From Bodo saltans (taxonomy: Eukaryota; Euglenozoa; Kinetoplastea; Eubodonida; Bodonidae): 34,538 nt of DNA. The position numbers and the translations under genes were made by a program. Below the pieces are notes generated by a model, which saw nothing but the letters and a program-made list of their open reading frames with translations, had not been told where the DNA came from and made no database searches. The stretch is taken from contig CYKH01001786.1 in assembly GCA_001460835.1 (NCBI GenBank), positions 1,325 to 35,862 on the forward strand. Direction: 5' to 3'. Position 1 is the first letter of the stretch, and each line of letters begins with the position of its first letter. Shown here piece after piece: positions 18,601 through 28,742 of this stretch.

Positions 18601-18822
18601 ACTTCGGGGGTTGGAAGTGGGTACTCAGCACAGCGTCGTGAGGGCGGGATGCTGATGATGAGCAGCGGCATGGTTCATGCTGAGTTGGGATGGTCGGAGA
18701 TGGCAGAAACGCGCGCACCTTCTCTTCCACGTGGCGAGAGTCATGCTGCTAAGACGGCAGACCCACTTCCACAAATCTTGTTTGCAGAGCCAGTACCCGA
18801 GCCAGTTCCACAATCAAAATGA
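15661..18822 (+). CDS. Large disordered protein with N-terminal myristoylation/palmitoylation signal
   Basis: A 1053-residue protein when started at ATG 15661. This start gives MGNSCTSEC: Gly2 with Thr6 fits the N-myristoyltransferase consensus, and Cys5 and Cys9 are placed for palmitoylation. Double acylation of this kind anchors kinetoplastid proteins to the cell or flagellar membrane. The frame is open to an ATG at 15628 that would add 11 residues and mask the signal; 15661 is therefore preferred. The rest is almost entirely low complexity: Ser/Thr/Gly-rich, poly-Gln (near 16600, 17535 and 18339-18376), His tracts, Gly runs and many possible phosphorylation sites. No folded domain is recognised. 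The last 60 residues are less repetitive and end in a PVPEPVPQSK tail. Codon use matches its neighbours, so it is probably genuine. The function is unknown; a membrane-tethered scaffold is an inference only. Confidence 0.65.
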   Translation: MGNSCTSECNRQNEDDAQYSPPSRRQQKQQLQHGAMEEMNATTSVLPSAAVASRGGGGAPATGSGASLSLSSPLADVDQLVARRSASTATSASSTSETRQPTHQQHADAEGSQSASGGPAGSADPSSSSLQEGRRSSSSGKKSHHRHRQHRRLSGPPNVPISGVVGATPPAERVLSVRAAPPGASFDISSPSNELSLGASGRGRRGSCSDNAVQNPLSHRPSSSSQEDDDATTTATTVTTATTASPPPLAHSPQSTVPSPTPPLTIEQWKTQQQQHQVQDSQKQYAPPAASPSTPLAPAYVQPVAQLTQQQAQQQQQSQPPKKNDSSKKIRLTNEMADAPHYHRRVLPPTNHHTATTTTTTTPAVTNKGEVNTTDEAQPPGGASTITNTDESVAQKSVSPPPLPLPAKATTVSAVEPLALQQVSSAVMWSIDDIPPTPSLPFGSSAASNKIGGVAGSTSGEEAPPLDLIANLASFQKQSIDTHPSLEELVHLHVTTTTTNIVRKSSTTSSGGDNRGGGGKLGGQPPSHSSMNSTVGTHQSIPLTHTTQNSTSNYLGSSTGGGGGGLPPRSPSGSITAASRQNSNGIVVPMLVHQLNTSESSTSSPQQSLRAEISNSPQLFSPTISQQQQQQQPHQHDLLPHGTPATTASTTMALALATSITANSTPGGGVVNGSMSLASSVSGVLPMGGIAGAASSSNNFSPLHHHHHTANGGDMARILSTSQGSEISVDASHSGGTANGPPLLSSSLQAPNIQAGGGASSLMDSASVTRRRASSNNNSQSRASPSVQMLPEVVDHAMPSRRNSTTTTLNSSRNNNAGHHHRTSSPPIARAGGGGGNSTSSTSGTGSSSASSSGRVSSPSYTQAENHAAMLINRKYQREGEQQQRRAQQRSQSQQQQQQQQQQQQLPRHESSSHGSGSGSGGNMSRLPAGLAGATQPNMSGLFIRNGGVGGGGSTSTGGSHSSRTVGGGLLLGSTIGGSTTSGVGSGYSAQRREGGMLMMSSGMVHAELGWSEMAETRAPSLPRGESHAAKTADPLPQILFAEPVPEPVPQSK

Positions 18823-20563
18823 CATGTTCATTATGGTTGTCAAAATTCAAAGAAAATCTTATTTTTATGTCCCTTTCCTGATTTTTTGTTACCTTGTGGT
18901 CTGGGAAAAAAAAAAACACATACTTGTCGTCTTTATTGTTGTGCAAGTCAACAATTAGATGGGCACCCGTTTTTTTTTTTCCCCCGCCCCACACGCGCGT
19001 GTTTCACGAGAGTACTTCCCACCTGCCTTATTCCCCCCCCACTTGTTGATATGTTGATATGTTTGTCTCGACCACCGCTCCCAATTCACACATGTCCTAT
19101 TTTTTTTTTCCAACCTCTCCTGTTCCTCCTCCTCCCTCACTACGAAAGTGTTCGCATTAAGTCAAGACGGAAGAAGTGGTAACCTAAAAAGGACGAAAGC
19201 CATTTTTAGTTTGGAAGAAAGACTGCTATTTAAAAAAAAAAAGAAAGAAGAGTATAAGCACAGGAAAGTTAATGAAACGGCTTTATCTCTTTTCCGTTGT
19301 TGGCTTCGCAGTTTTCCCCAATTTAGCAGTTTTCACCCTCGTTGGCAACCAATCATCAGCACCATCATCGCGAAATGGCGAACTAGTACTCTTTTTCACT
19401 TTTTCTTTTCTTTTTAAATTGTCGTCGCGTAAGACACCAGTCTCCGTCACTATTTTCATTTTTACCGTATTTATTTCGTTTTTGAGAAGGAGAGGCGTGA
19501 GGATCGAAGCAGCTTGAAGCAAACCGAAATAATTAGTTTCCAAAAAAGTTCTTTTTTTTTTTTCCGGGTTTTGCTTCCGCTCCTTCAGTTTCGATCGCAC
19601 ACCATTCCCCTCTTTGTGGATTTTCTCGTTTTTGCTTCCTCTATACAAAAAAATAATTCTTTTTGCTCACACCACCACCACAAACACAATTCAACAATTC
19701 AAACGAGAGCTGAGATAAGAGAAACAAACAAACAAACAAACAAACAAACAAACAAACAACAATGAACACCAAACATGAAGCGAAAGCAAAAAAAGAAATC
19801 AACTGGTTAGTAAGCCACAAACGTTACTGCCACTCTCTCCTTCACACAAAGATAAAGAAAAACACGTAAGTCACTGCAATCAAATTTTTTGTTGGTGGCG
19901 CTGGAGATCTTGCGAGATGTTGAACAAAATAATTCACTTCGCCACTCTCCCACCTTCGAAGAATCCTAGTACTGTTTTTTTTCTTTGTTGTAGAAAATGA
20001 ATGAAACGTCAATTTATGAGAACAATTTTTAACGTAGCAGTGAGAATCTCCCTAGTCCTTGTGTAGTGAAAGGCGTAGTCACACACAAAAAAGGAGCACA
20101 CACGTGAAAGAGTGCATTGCAACTGATTTATGTGTGGGACGGACTTTTTTTTTCTCACACTCGGATTTCTATCTGTTTCTTTACACCCTTTTTTATGCGT
20201 GAACTCTCCTTCAAATCACAAAAACACGCTGCTTTTCCTTTCCCCTTAGCGTTTTCCATTCGTCCAACCCGAAAAGCACCTGGCATCCGAAAACGACGAA
20301 TTTTCCCCCTTTCCACTTCCTTCCTTCCTTCCCTCCATAATATGTTTCTCTTTGCTGTTCCACAGCGCTTCCACTTTTTTTTTGTGTGTGTAAGAATCGT
20401 TTTTTCTGTTCCTCAATTTCGCCTCTTTTGTTCATCGTTAGAAAATGTGTCGCTTGGCCCCTTTTTTGTACTAAGGTATCTCCAAATCAGAACTTTCATA
20501 AATACACGAGATGTGAAGAAAACTCTTTGCTGAAACAACATATAATTAATACGGAACTCATCA
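18823..20563. other. Long gene-free spacer, rich in homopolymer tracts
   Basis: About 1.7 kb, the longest spacer here. It holds many T or A runs of about 9-13 bases (for example 18906-18917, 18970-18980, 19101-19109, 19552-19563), several C/T tracts (20305-20336, 20456-20467) and an AAAC microsatellite. Open frames such as 20117-20533 are Phe/Leu-rich by-products of T-rich DNA. The T/C tracts before 20564 could direct trans-splicing of the next gene. I see no RNA gene. Confidence 0.45.
19722..19758 (+). repeat. AAAC microsatellite
   Basis: Nine AAAC units in tandem, directly followed by ACAACAATG. The ATG opens only a short frame of about 35 codons without recognisable features. Confidence 0.85.
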
Positions 20564-21217
20564 ATGGAGCAATTGCCGCCACCATCACCACCACCACCAG
20601 TGGCGCGACGATCAAAGTCAACAAAACTGACAAGTATGATCAAAGATGGCACCATCATCATCCCCACATCCCTTCTTCACAGCCAAACACAACGCCACCA
20701 CCAGCAGCAGCTCAAGCCGTCGACAAGAAGAAAACGACTGAGAGGAGATGCTGATGACGACGATAGAGAGGCGGCAGCTTCGGCGCTGTCAGATTGCATT
20801 GCTGCCGTCGCAGTGCTGCCCTCGATTAAAGCATTGATCGCTACGGTTGCTGGACTGGCGAAGCCTGGAGTTGCGGTCAGCCTCCAGTTTATCTCTGAAC
20901 ATTGGGGAGTTGATCGACAGGTTTGCTTGGTAAGCACAGGACTTCGTCGCAAGGAGAAGAACGAGAGGAGTGGTGGTAGTGGTGGTGGTGCACAACATCA
21001 CGAAACTGTTGTTGATGTTGATGCCGAAGTGAGTGACGACTGGACAGCAGCAACGCAGCAAGTGCCCGCCGCGGGAGTGACAACGAATCATAATCATGCA
21101 CAAGAAATCGGTCCGTACACCAAAGTTCGCTCTTCACGAGTCTTACTTTCCGCGGCTGCTGCGGTATCTCACAACGTACCGCACTCAGCGGAGTTCACGT
21201 GCGCGGCAGTCTACAGA

Positions 21218-21254
<37 letters not shown>

Positions 21255-22957
21255 GCGGGGATAGTGATGACGCAGATGATGATCATCATCACGTTGATGA
21301 GGGGTGCGATGGATCGGCATTCACACTAATTGATGACATCATCAACACCATGCATTGGATTGAGAAAACTTCTAACGGGATGTTGGCTGACGGACGATTC
21401 ATTCAGTCCGCTGCAACGATTGCAAAACCATGCACGTGTGGTATTCTTCAGTTTAGTAGTGGATCATGCATTCCCCGGCGTGTTGTCCTTTGTCAACGAC
21501 ACTGGCGCCAGAACTGGGAGCAATGCTTCAGCGTCGCATCACTATACCGCCAACCTGCTGTTGCTGATTTTGCTGCTGCTTCAGTTGCAACACGAGGAGA
21601 ACGATCCTTGTGGCCACGAGGACGTGGCAGTGCCCGACAAGCGGCAGTTCACAGAGGAGGAGGAGGAGGTGGTCCATTCCGTCGCCACCCTTGTCTCGCG
21701 CAGACTCTCATCTCTTCTGGTGCAGCACCACCACCAGCGACGACGTCAGGGGGCATCATTTCACACCAACATCATTGTACGCATCAATACGGGCTATGTG
21801 CTGTTCACGAAGAAGTTCCTGAAATGATGTTCTCAGGGTCGCTAAGAGATGAAAAAATCGATGACCGATGGTGTCGAATAGATCATCGCAACGACGTTTC
21901 GCCTGTGAAGGGCAGAAGAAGAGTGGTTGAGGCGTTCGTCTCTGCGACACTCCTGCTTGACGTGTTGACCCGACTTGATGCAGTGGATCGTGGGGGAGGA
22001 GGCGCAACCACCGGCGGCGGCGGCGGCCATTCATCCCTCCCCGTGAGGTTGTACGTCACAGAACGCTCGTTGGTTTTAGATATTGCGCCGCAATCGCGTC
22101 CAACCGGTGGCAATGGTGGAGAAGATGGCGAGAGAGACTTTGGATTCTTGCGCCAATCCGAGTACCAACTTCCCAGGCTGTCGTTGCCCACTCAACACGC
22201 GTACCGGCAGATGGAGGGAGGCACGGTCAGTTGCGCTTCCGACAATACTCAGTTCGGTGAAGTGGAGGCGGACTGCAGTACTCACATCGCACTACTCAGG
22301 GATGAGCTGGTTCACGGTAGTGGTGGTCCTGTTCAGCGTGGTTGCAGCACTTGGCTACCGCTGTTCAGTGATGGCACGAAGCCGGAGGATTTTTATCTGG
22401 CCTCTCATGCGTCTCTTGACAGCAACTTTGAGCTCAAACCGACATTTACCTTCCGCGTGGACCTTAGCGACGCCATCAACCTCTTGCACGCGGTAGACAC
22501 AGCCTTTAACCTCCAAACCACTATTCATGACTTCGCTGGCTCGGGTGAAGTTACAATGTGCATCGACGTTAACCCACATAGTGGGTTGTTATCTTTGGTT
22601 TGCGTGGTGAACCGAAAAATGACGCAGCGCATCCAGTTGCTCGATTGGGGACCAATGGTTCTGGATCGTCACCACGGTGACATCGAATTATTCAAAGCGT
22701 TTGAAGAAGATGCCTTGAGGTACCCCAGCAAGTACTCAGCCCGAGTTCCATCTGAATGGATCTGCGATGAGAACAACATCCTGAAGGTCATCGATTTCCT
22801 TGCACCGTTTCGCGCTTTGTTAAATGCAAGTGGCAATGGCGGCGGTGGCGTTGAACTGTTTATGACAGTTGCTCCGTTTAGCAGCGAGCTGCTCTGGACG
22901 GTGCGCATCCCTTCAGTCAGTCTTAACTCTACAATGCTGATTCCTGTTTTCAATTGA
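20564..22957 (+). CDS. Unassigned protein with possible sliding-clamp-like (Hus1/Rad1) fold
   Basis: A 797-residue protein with no confident family. It opens with a Pro-rich segment and basic stretches. Helical and strand-like parts at about 70-125 (DCIAAVAVLPSIKALIATVA, then VSLQFISEHWGV) are followed by low complexity, including 12 aspartates and a His/Asp stretch near residues 219-245. Later, VVEAFVSATLLLDVLTRLD followed by VRLYVTERSLVLDIAP (about 455-510), and FTFRVDLSDAINLLHAVDTA followed by VTMCIDVNPHSGLLSLVCVV (about 628-683), alternate helix and strands. The pattern resembles Hus1, Rad1 and PCNA repeats; TFRVDLSDAINLL is close in style to the TFRINL-type segment of Rad1. This is a weak, pattern-level resemblance. 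If correct, the protein would belong to a DNA-damage checkpoint clamp with large insertions. No membrane segment is seen. ATG 20564 is the first in frame; Met25 is an alternative. Confidence 0.5.
21218..21253 (+). repeat. GAT trinucleotide microsatellite coding for poly-Asp
   Basis: Twelve uninterrupted GAT codons encode twelve aspartates, followed by a diverged Asp/His stretch. Uniform codon use indicates recent slippage expansion rather than conserved sequence. Confidence 0.9.
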
Positions 22958-23279
22958 TTGATTGTGGGACAGACTCAGCAGAATGAGCGCGAACGTTGTT
23001 CTTTGTTGGATTTTTTGACAAACGTCCAAAACACACGCATTTAATGCAAGCAACGTTATTCAAAATTCTTCACAAATCACAAATCATAAAAGTACATCAT
23101 CATCACACATTTCATGATACGCCTGCGCACAACACCGCATTTAACTGCAACTTTTTCTCTTCGCGCAGTGTTACCGTTGTTGCGCTCAAAACACACAAAG
23201 CGAAAATAGAATACCTTAACGGGATAGAGGACCGCCAGCAGTATAGAGCTGGAAAGAAAAAACAATAGAGTGAGGTCAC
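22958..23279. other. Spacer with candidate trans-splice acceptor
   Basis: An A/C-rich spacer. A pyrimidine tract CTTTTTCTCTTC (about 23151-23162) is followed by GCGCAG with AG at 23167-23168, about 110 bases before the next ATG. This is a good match to a spliced-leader acceptor. No gene is seen. Confidence 0.45.
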
Positions 23280-23971
23280 ATGGTGCCGCAGTTGTCCCTA
23301 CGGGCAAGCCGCGTCGTCATCTTTATGACGTTGTTGGTGATGTTTCTTGTCGCTTCACTCTGGATGGGTGTTTCTCCGCTTTCTCTCTCGCTGCTGGAGC
23401 CCTCTTCCGCTTCCAGTGCTGTTATCCTCACAACAAGTAGTAGTCGAAATGCGGGTGGGGCGAATGAAGAACTGCCGTCTGCAGCGTGTAACGATATCCA
23501 CATGGGCGCTACTGCTCCGCATCGACAACAGAGCAGCAGCACACCCACCAATCAGTCTTCTTCACCTTTAGAGTTGCCAGCAGTGTCAGCGTCACAACGA
23601 CTCACACTTGAAAATATCATTGAAGCATCCCGCTTCTTCGACAACAGCAGACAACAACAACAACAAAAGCAGCAGATGATCCGCTCGTTGCATTTGCACG
23701 TGATAACATTAGGAGATAGTACAGCGTTCGGCGTATCTGCCAAAAATTTACGGGACCCCCAACCATTTGGTCCAGTATTAGCTGAGGCGTTGGCAAAAAA
23801 GTTTCAAGCGGAGATGCGCCACAGTTATAAAGCGTCATCGTCGTCACCTTCGTCGGCGAGCTCACCACCTCCACCACCACCACCATCGATTGCTACTGAT
23901 GGAGAAGTAGTGGTTGGAGAAAAGGGGAAGGAAGGGGAAGAACCGCATGTCCAACAACAAGGTCGTGGCGG

Positions 23972-24007
<36 letters not shown>

Positions 24008-25859
24008 TGAAAAGGCATCATTTTGGAGCCGTGATGTGAGTATTTCGTGGTCCAGTGAGGTGCACGCATTTCCTGGATTCAGCTCCAAGAAGGCGGTCTT
24101 TGCGCTGAAGAAGCTCGAGACGAGTGACCTAGAAGCGTATCTTGCTCGACAAAAGGAAGGCGGCAACGGCATCGAGGAGAATTGGTTTGCGGCAGCTGAT
24201 GAAGGCGAAGGTGAAGGCGGGAATGCCACATCAACCGATGGTCAGCATCATCTCAACGAGGGTGACAGTGGATTGCATCATCATCACTCACAAGGAGGAG
24301 GTGGTGGCGGCAGTGGAAGTAGGAACAATGATGCAAGGGAATCAGATGACCTCGAGAGTCTCCACAAAGATCTCGCCGTGGAGGAGGCGACGGAGGAACG
24401 GATGGGAGGCAATAAGTTTGAAGGTGGAATCGGCGTGAGGGTTGCCGGCAGCCCTACAGCAGGTGGTGGCGGTGTGAAGAAGGGAGGTGCGCAGGGGTAC
24501 AGCCGTTTCATGATGCAAAGTGAAAGTGACGAAGATAAGGACCTCGTCGAACTCACTTATGAATCGTTTTACCGTCGATTTGCGAAGCGCACCGTCGACG
24601 CTCGAAAGCTGCACCTTGGGCTGGGAAATTTCACCAAGAAAGACTCTTCGAGGTTTGTTTCTAGCAGTCGCCGATCAACTCCGAGCGCCGCCGCATCCTC
24701 CGGCAACGCTGAGGATGGTAGTGAGGGCAGCAGCGACCTTCTTGTGGTTGTCTGCAATGTCTTGGCAGGCGTCAACGACGCGATGATGGGTATTCCTTGG
24801 TGGTGGACCCGCCTCAACTTACACCGTCTCCACGATATGTGCCGCGTGAAGGTGGAGAAGTTTATCCGACTGAGCGCCGCTGGTTCTAGTGGCACGTGCC
24901 CATCCTCGTCATCACCGTCGTCATCAACTTCACGGAACACTGCGCCTCGTCCCCCGAAGTTAACGATTGTCCTGTCCGTCCCCCTGCGTATTATCCCACC
25001 GTACTATTTCCTGCAAGAAGGCATGACCGCTCAAACATTTCGTCGAGCAAAGCGTGTCCTCGACCCAATGGGGCAGTGTGAGTTTTACTTCCGCTCTCCT
25101 CGTCGAAAGTTAAATTTGTACCACATGATGGACATTATGCCGTGGGTGGGCGTTTCATCGCACCGCACCTACCGCCATAGCAGATTGTTGGAGTCGTACG
25201 ATGCCTATGTCTCGTCGTCCCACCACCACCACGGTAAGCAGAGGGGATTGATGTTGTGGAACCCAACAGCGCAGTCTAATCGGTGGTGCCGCCGTCCTGT
25301 GGCATGTCGCGGAATACCGATTGCAAAGGACTTCAGTAGCACGAAAGAAGCAAAATTGTACGTCTCTTCAAGCACAAAACCATGCTTTACGATTCCAGTG
25401 GTTCATTCAGACAGAGCCACCACCACCACCACCACAATTTGTTACGTCGCCAGACGCATGATCCCAACCGACAAGCACTTTACATTCCCGGATAAGTTAT
25501 CCAATACAGCACAATGGCGCTACGCATTGTCGCGTTGGGACGACTGCCTCCATCCTAGCCCGCTTGGGTACCACACTCTAGGCGACGAGATTGCTGGGAA
25601 GGTGAGCCGAGATTTGATGAACGTGTTACGGGTCATGGCATCGCCTGCGCCATTTGTGAACTCGACAGAGTCGATGATGCCGACGACTGAACACAATAAC
25701 ACAGTTGGCGGCGGTGGCATCACCAGCAGCATAGGGGATGAGGGAGGCAACGCTACAATGAACGGCGATGATCCCTCCGCTGCCACAATGATGGGCGGCG
25801 TTGTTGGAAGTGCCGAGGGCGACGCTGCTGGCGGAGGTGCGGCTGCTGGTGTGTCGTGA
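23280..25859 (+). CDS. Membrane-anchored SGNH/GDSL-type hydrolase
   Basis: An 859-residue protein. A hydrophobic segment at about residues 10-32 (SRVVIFMTLLVMFLVASLWMG) predicts a signal anchor, with the bulk in the secretory lumen or outside. The four SGNH blocks are spread widely: block I TLGDSTAFG with nucleophile S147; block II FPGFSS with G266; block III NVLAGVNDA with N499; and block V DDCLHPSPLGYH with D755 and H758. SGNH enzymes remove acyl or acetyl groups from lipids, sugars or proteins; the substrate here cannot be told. The family core is usually about 200-250 residues. Here it is stretched by low-complexity insertions: poly-Gln near 235-245, poly-Pro, His and Gly runs, and an acidic stretch between blocks II and III. 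The last 70 residues are Gly/Ala/Thr-rich. ATG 23280 includes the anchor and lies downstream of a good splice-acceptor candidate. The call rests on motif order. Confidence 0.75.
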
Positions 25860-26303
25860 TTATCCTCCTCATGAAAGAGCTGGGGGTAAAATTTGACACC
25901 AACACTTCTGTGTCCTTTTCCTCCCTCTCCTTTTTGCTTGCGCTTTGTCCTACTTGTCCTACTTTCCGATGAGAGACCTCGAGCGAAGTACGTTGGCCCT
26001 TTTCACCACCGATCATCTACTCTTTCTAGCCTAGTTTTGTTGTCGCGCACAAACCCCATAAAAGATGCGTCGCCACTGTGTGCCAGCGTTGTGGATAACT
26101 CTATCACTGTTCTCTTCCGCTTGTAACGCAGAAGTATTTCTTAAGGATTTTCAAGATTTTCTTGCCTAGGAGTTGCGAGAAAATAGCTTGATACCACTCA
26201 TACAGCAAAAAAAAGAAAAAAGAATCCGATACAAAAGCTCGCGCACAAGCACGCGCAGACAAGTCATACCATTTTTAGAAATCCCGAAAAACAAACACAC
26301 GTC
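25860..26303. other. Spacer with two candidate polypyrimidine tract/acceptor pairs
   Basis: A strong C/T tract runs from 25912 to 25968, interrupted by few purines. A second, shorter one (26108-26120) is followed by AG at 26130-26131. Either could define the 5' end of the next mRNA. The last 100 bases are A-rich. No gene is seen. Confidence 0.45.
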
Positions 26304-28742
26304 ATGCCTCGTTATGACGACACAGATTTGGAGAGCGTTAGCACCGCATCATGCTCCGACGATGACGACATCGATGACCACGCAATTCGAACCATGAGCT
26401 GCAACTTCCTCCAGAAAAAGAAATCTGGCGCATTCAGCGACATCATTGCACAAAAGAAAGCGTCTCTTAGCAACATAGCGCTACTCCGGCAATATTCGAT
26501 CATGATGGAGCAGCAGCAACGCCAGCAGCAGCAAGGGCAACAAGGGCAGAGCGGAAACGGAACGAATTCCCCCTCCTCCCAACAACAATATTTATATCAA
26601 CAGCAACAGCATCAACTCAACCAACAGCAACAGCAACAGCAGCAACATCAACAATCCAGCAACGGAGGAGGTGCAGCACACCCACAGCTTCCTATTCCTT
26701 CAGCTCCACCAGCCGTAGGGGGAGGAGGGTTGTTGGGTGCAAAACGACCGTCGAAAGACGTCGACATCGGGAGCTATCACTACAGTATGGACGGTGAGGG
26801 AGGAGGAGGAGGCAGCGTTCCCAGCAGCCCTCACGACAGCAAATCGTCCTCGGTGACCACCACCACGAACACGACGTTGAGCACGAAGCCTAGTCGTCGT
26901 CAACGCACTGTCACAATTGGAGACGACGTGGGAAGCAATAGTGCGCAATCGAGTAATGCAAGCCCTTTCTTGACTGCAGCAGCGACGAATTCTCCACCAC
27001 CGCAAGTTCCAGAGCAACAACAGAGCACCAATTACAACAACAGCAACGTCACGCCAAGCACCACAACCTCCGGTGGTGGTCGGCACGCTCACAACACGGT
27101 ACGCGTTCTCTCCCCCAACTCTACAACGACGGTTGAGACCGTAGCTGGAGGTGTCCCAACCATTGACGACGATAGCTCCCCTCAACGGCACACAGTGACG
27201 ACCGTCACGACGAATCACAACGACAACGTTGGCGACGAGGACAACGACAGCAGCAACACGACCACTACGACAACCACAACGCGGCGCACGGCTCGCCGTC
27301 AGCAGCAGCAGCAGCAACATGGTCAGGAAGAGGCGTTGCCTCACTCCACAGCAGCCACAACAACGACCAGTCACACAGAAGATGACGACAACACCGCTGG
27401 AGGTAGCGCAACAACGACGACGACAGCGAGGACAACGACGTCACGTGTTGTCCGAAGTGTGGTGACTGAGGAGTCTGATCACAACGCCGAAGCCAACCCC
27501 GACGCTTCCGCACTCCGCCAACCGACGCCACCCCGTGATCCGATGCCTTCTGCAACCTCAGACGACGCTGGCGGCTCGACCACCACGACTACTACCACGC
27601 GAAGGCGTACCAACCAACGTACCCTCACGTCTACTACGTCGTCAACAAGTGAGGAGCCGCCAGCCCGCCGCACGTCCATGGATAATAGCAGCAACAGTAT
27701 CCCCATGAATACGCAGACATTTGAGGGAAGCGATGTTGGTCATCACAACAACACGAGCGGCGAGATGCACAACGGCGCGTCATCGCGAGACGGGGAGTCG
27801 AGCAAGAAGACGCCGCCTGTAGATGCATCTCCATCCTCCACTGCCACGGTGGTGACCCTCAGCCCTCGACCTCCTGCATCGATATCTCCCCGCCGCACCA
27901 GTGACGACACGTCTGCTGGTGAAATGCCGCATCCCCCACCTTTAGATGAGGGCTCGCCGGAGACGACCACCACTTCACGGCGACGCAATCGTGGTGGTGG
28001 TGGTGCAGGTGCAGGCGCAGGAGGCGCGCCGATGCTTCTCTCCCTTCAAGGCCTCGTGGCGGCCAAACCAATTCAAAACGATAATGTGCAACGACACATC
28101 AGTACGTCGCCCTCCTCGCGTGTGACCCCAACGCTTAACCGCAAGATGTCCATGACGCCAGCGTCGTCTCCCCATGATAACCAACTTGAAGTGGAGGCCT
28201 CATCGAATATTCAAAAAGTTGCCATCTCTCCACTACCAAAGCTGGATGCCGAGCACGTGGTTGGGATGTGGTCCAAATCCGCTCTTGGACTCGGCGGTCT
28301 TGCAAACCTCATGAAGAACAGCAAACTTCAGAAGAACAATGGGAACAGTACAGAAGATGGTGAGACGGCGGATCACGACGAGTCCACGGACTCTACCACA
28401 CCCTCTAAAAAGAGCTCCAACTGGTCAAAGAACGCGTTTCTCTCCAACGCCGCGCGCCGCGGTGAGGAGCCAAACGCGTCAGACATCCTCGACGACCCGT
28501 ACGGGACGGAGGGAGGCGGTGCAGACGACGAGCACACGAGAGAAGCTCTACTGAAGAAGGAAAAGGCGTTGCAGGCGCGAATGAAGGCGTTGAAAAACCT
28601 TGTCGCCCCATCGTCTATTTCGCTGGGTGGTGCCGTGAAGCCTAGCCTTGCAGGAGGAGGTCCCAATACAGCTCGAAGCAACAGTAGGAGCCCGCGGCAG
28701 TTGGCTGCATTACCGTCGGCACCACTGAGCGCTCGAAAGTAA
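26304..28742 (+). CDS. Hypothetical Thr/Gln/Ser-rich low-complexity protein
   Basis: An 812-residue protein with no recognised domain. The first 65 residues are moderately complex and acidic, then basic (SGAFSDIIAQKKASLSNIAL). Poly-Gln tracts (about 72-120), Gly-rich linkers and several long Thr runs (about residues 315-325, 365-375 and 430-437) follow, mixed with Arg-rich and acidic patches and many SP/TP sites. The C-terminal 160 residues are more ordered-looking: MWSKSALGLGGLANLMKN and SSNWSKNAFLSNAARRGEEP share a WSK-based motif, and a charged helix (EALLKKEKALQARMKALKNL) precedes a Ser/Ala tail. The ordered ends and a frame kept open over 2.4 kb suggest a real gene. No signal peptide or membrane segment is seen. 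A regulatory or scaffold role would be speculation. Confidence 0.55.
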   Translation: MPRYDDTDLESVSTASCSDDDDIDDHAIRTMSCNFLQKKKSGAFSDIIAQKKASLSNIALLRQYSIMMEQQQRQQQQGQQGQSGNGTNSPSSQQQYLYQQQQHQLNQQQQQQQQHQQSSNGGGAAHPQLPIPSAPPAVGGGGLLGAKRPSKDVDIGSYHYSMDGEGGGGGSVPSSPHDSKSSSVTTTTNTTLSTKPSRRQRTVTIGDDVGSNSAQSSNASPFLTAAATNSPPPQVPEQQQSTNYNNSNVTPSTTTSGGGRHAHNTVRVLSPNSTTTVETVAGGVPTIDDDSSPQRHTVTTVTTNHNDNVGDEDNDSSNTTTTTTTTRRTARRQQQQQQHGQEEALPHSTAATTTTSHTEDDDNTAGGSATTTTTARTTTSRVVRSVVTEESDHNAEANPDASALRQPTPPRDPMPSATSDDAGGSTTTTTTTRRRTNQRTLTSTTSSTSEEPPARRTSMDNSSNSIPMNTQTFEGSDVGHHNNTSGEMHNGASSRDGESSKKTPPVDASPSSTATVVTLSPRPPASISPRRTSDDTSAGEMPHPPPLDEGSPETTTTSRRRNRGGGGAGAGAGGAPMLLSLQGLVAAKPIQNDNVQRHISTSPSSRVTPTLNRKMSMTPASSPHDNQLEVEASSNIQKVAISPLPKLDAEHVVGMWSKSALGLGGLANLMKNSKLQKNNGNSTEDGETADHDESTDSTTPSKKSSNWSKNAFLSNAARRGEEPNASDILDDPYGTEGGGADDEHTREALLKKEKALQARMKALKNLVAPSSISLGGAVKPSLAGGGPNTARSNSRSPRQLAALPSAPLSARK

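Noticed and set aside
19762-19869. Short frame after the AAAC microsatellite
   Set aside because: About 35 codons, Lys-rich, no motif and no conservation that can be judged here.
20117-20533. 138-codon plus-strand frame
   Set aside because: Phe/Leu/Ser-rich translation of T-rich spacer with no motif; overlapped by other random frames.
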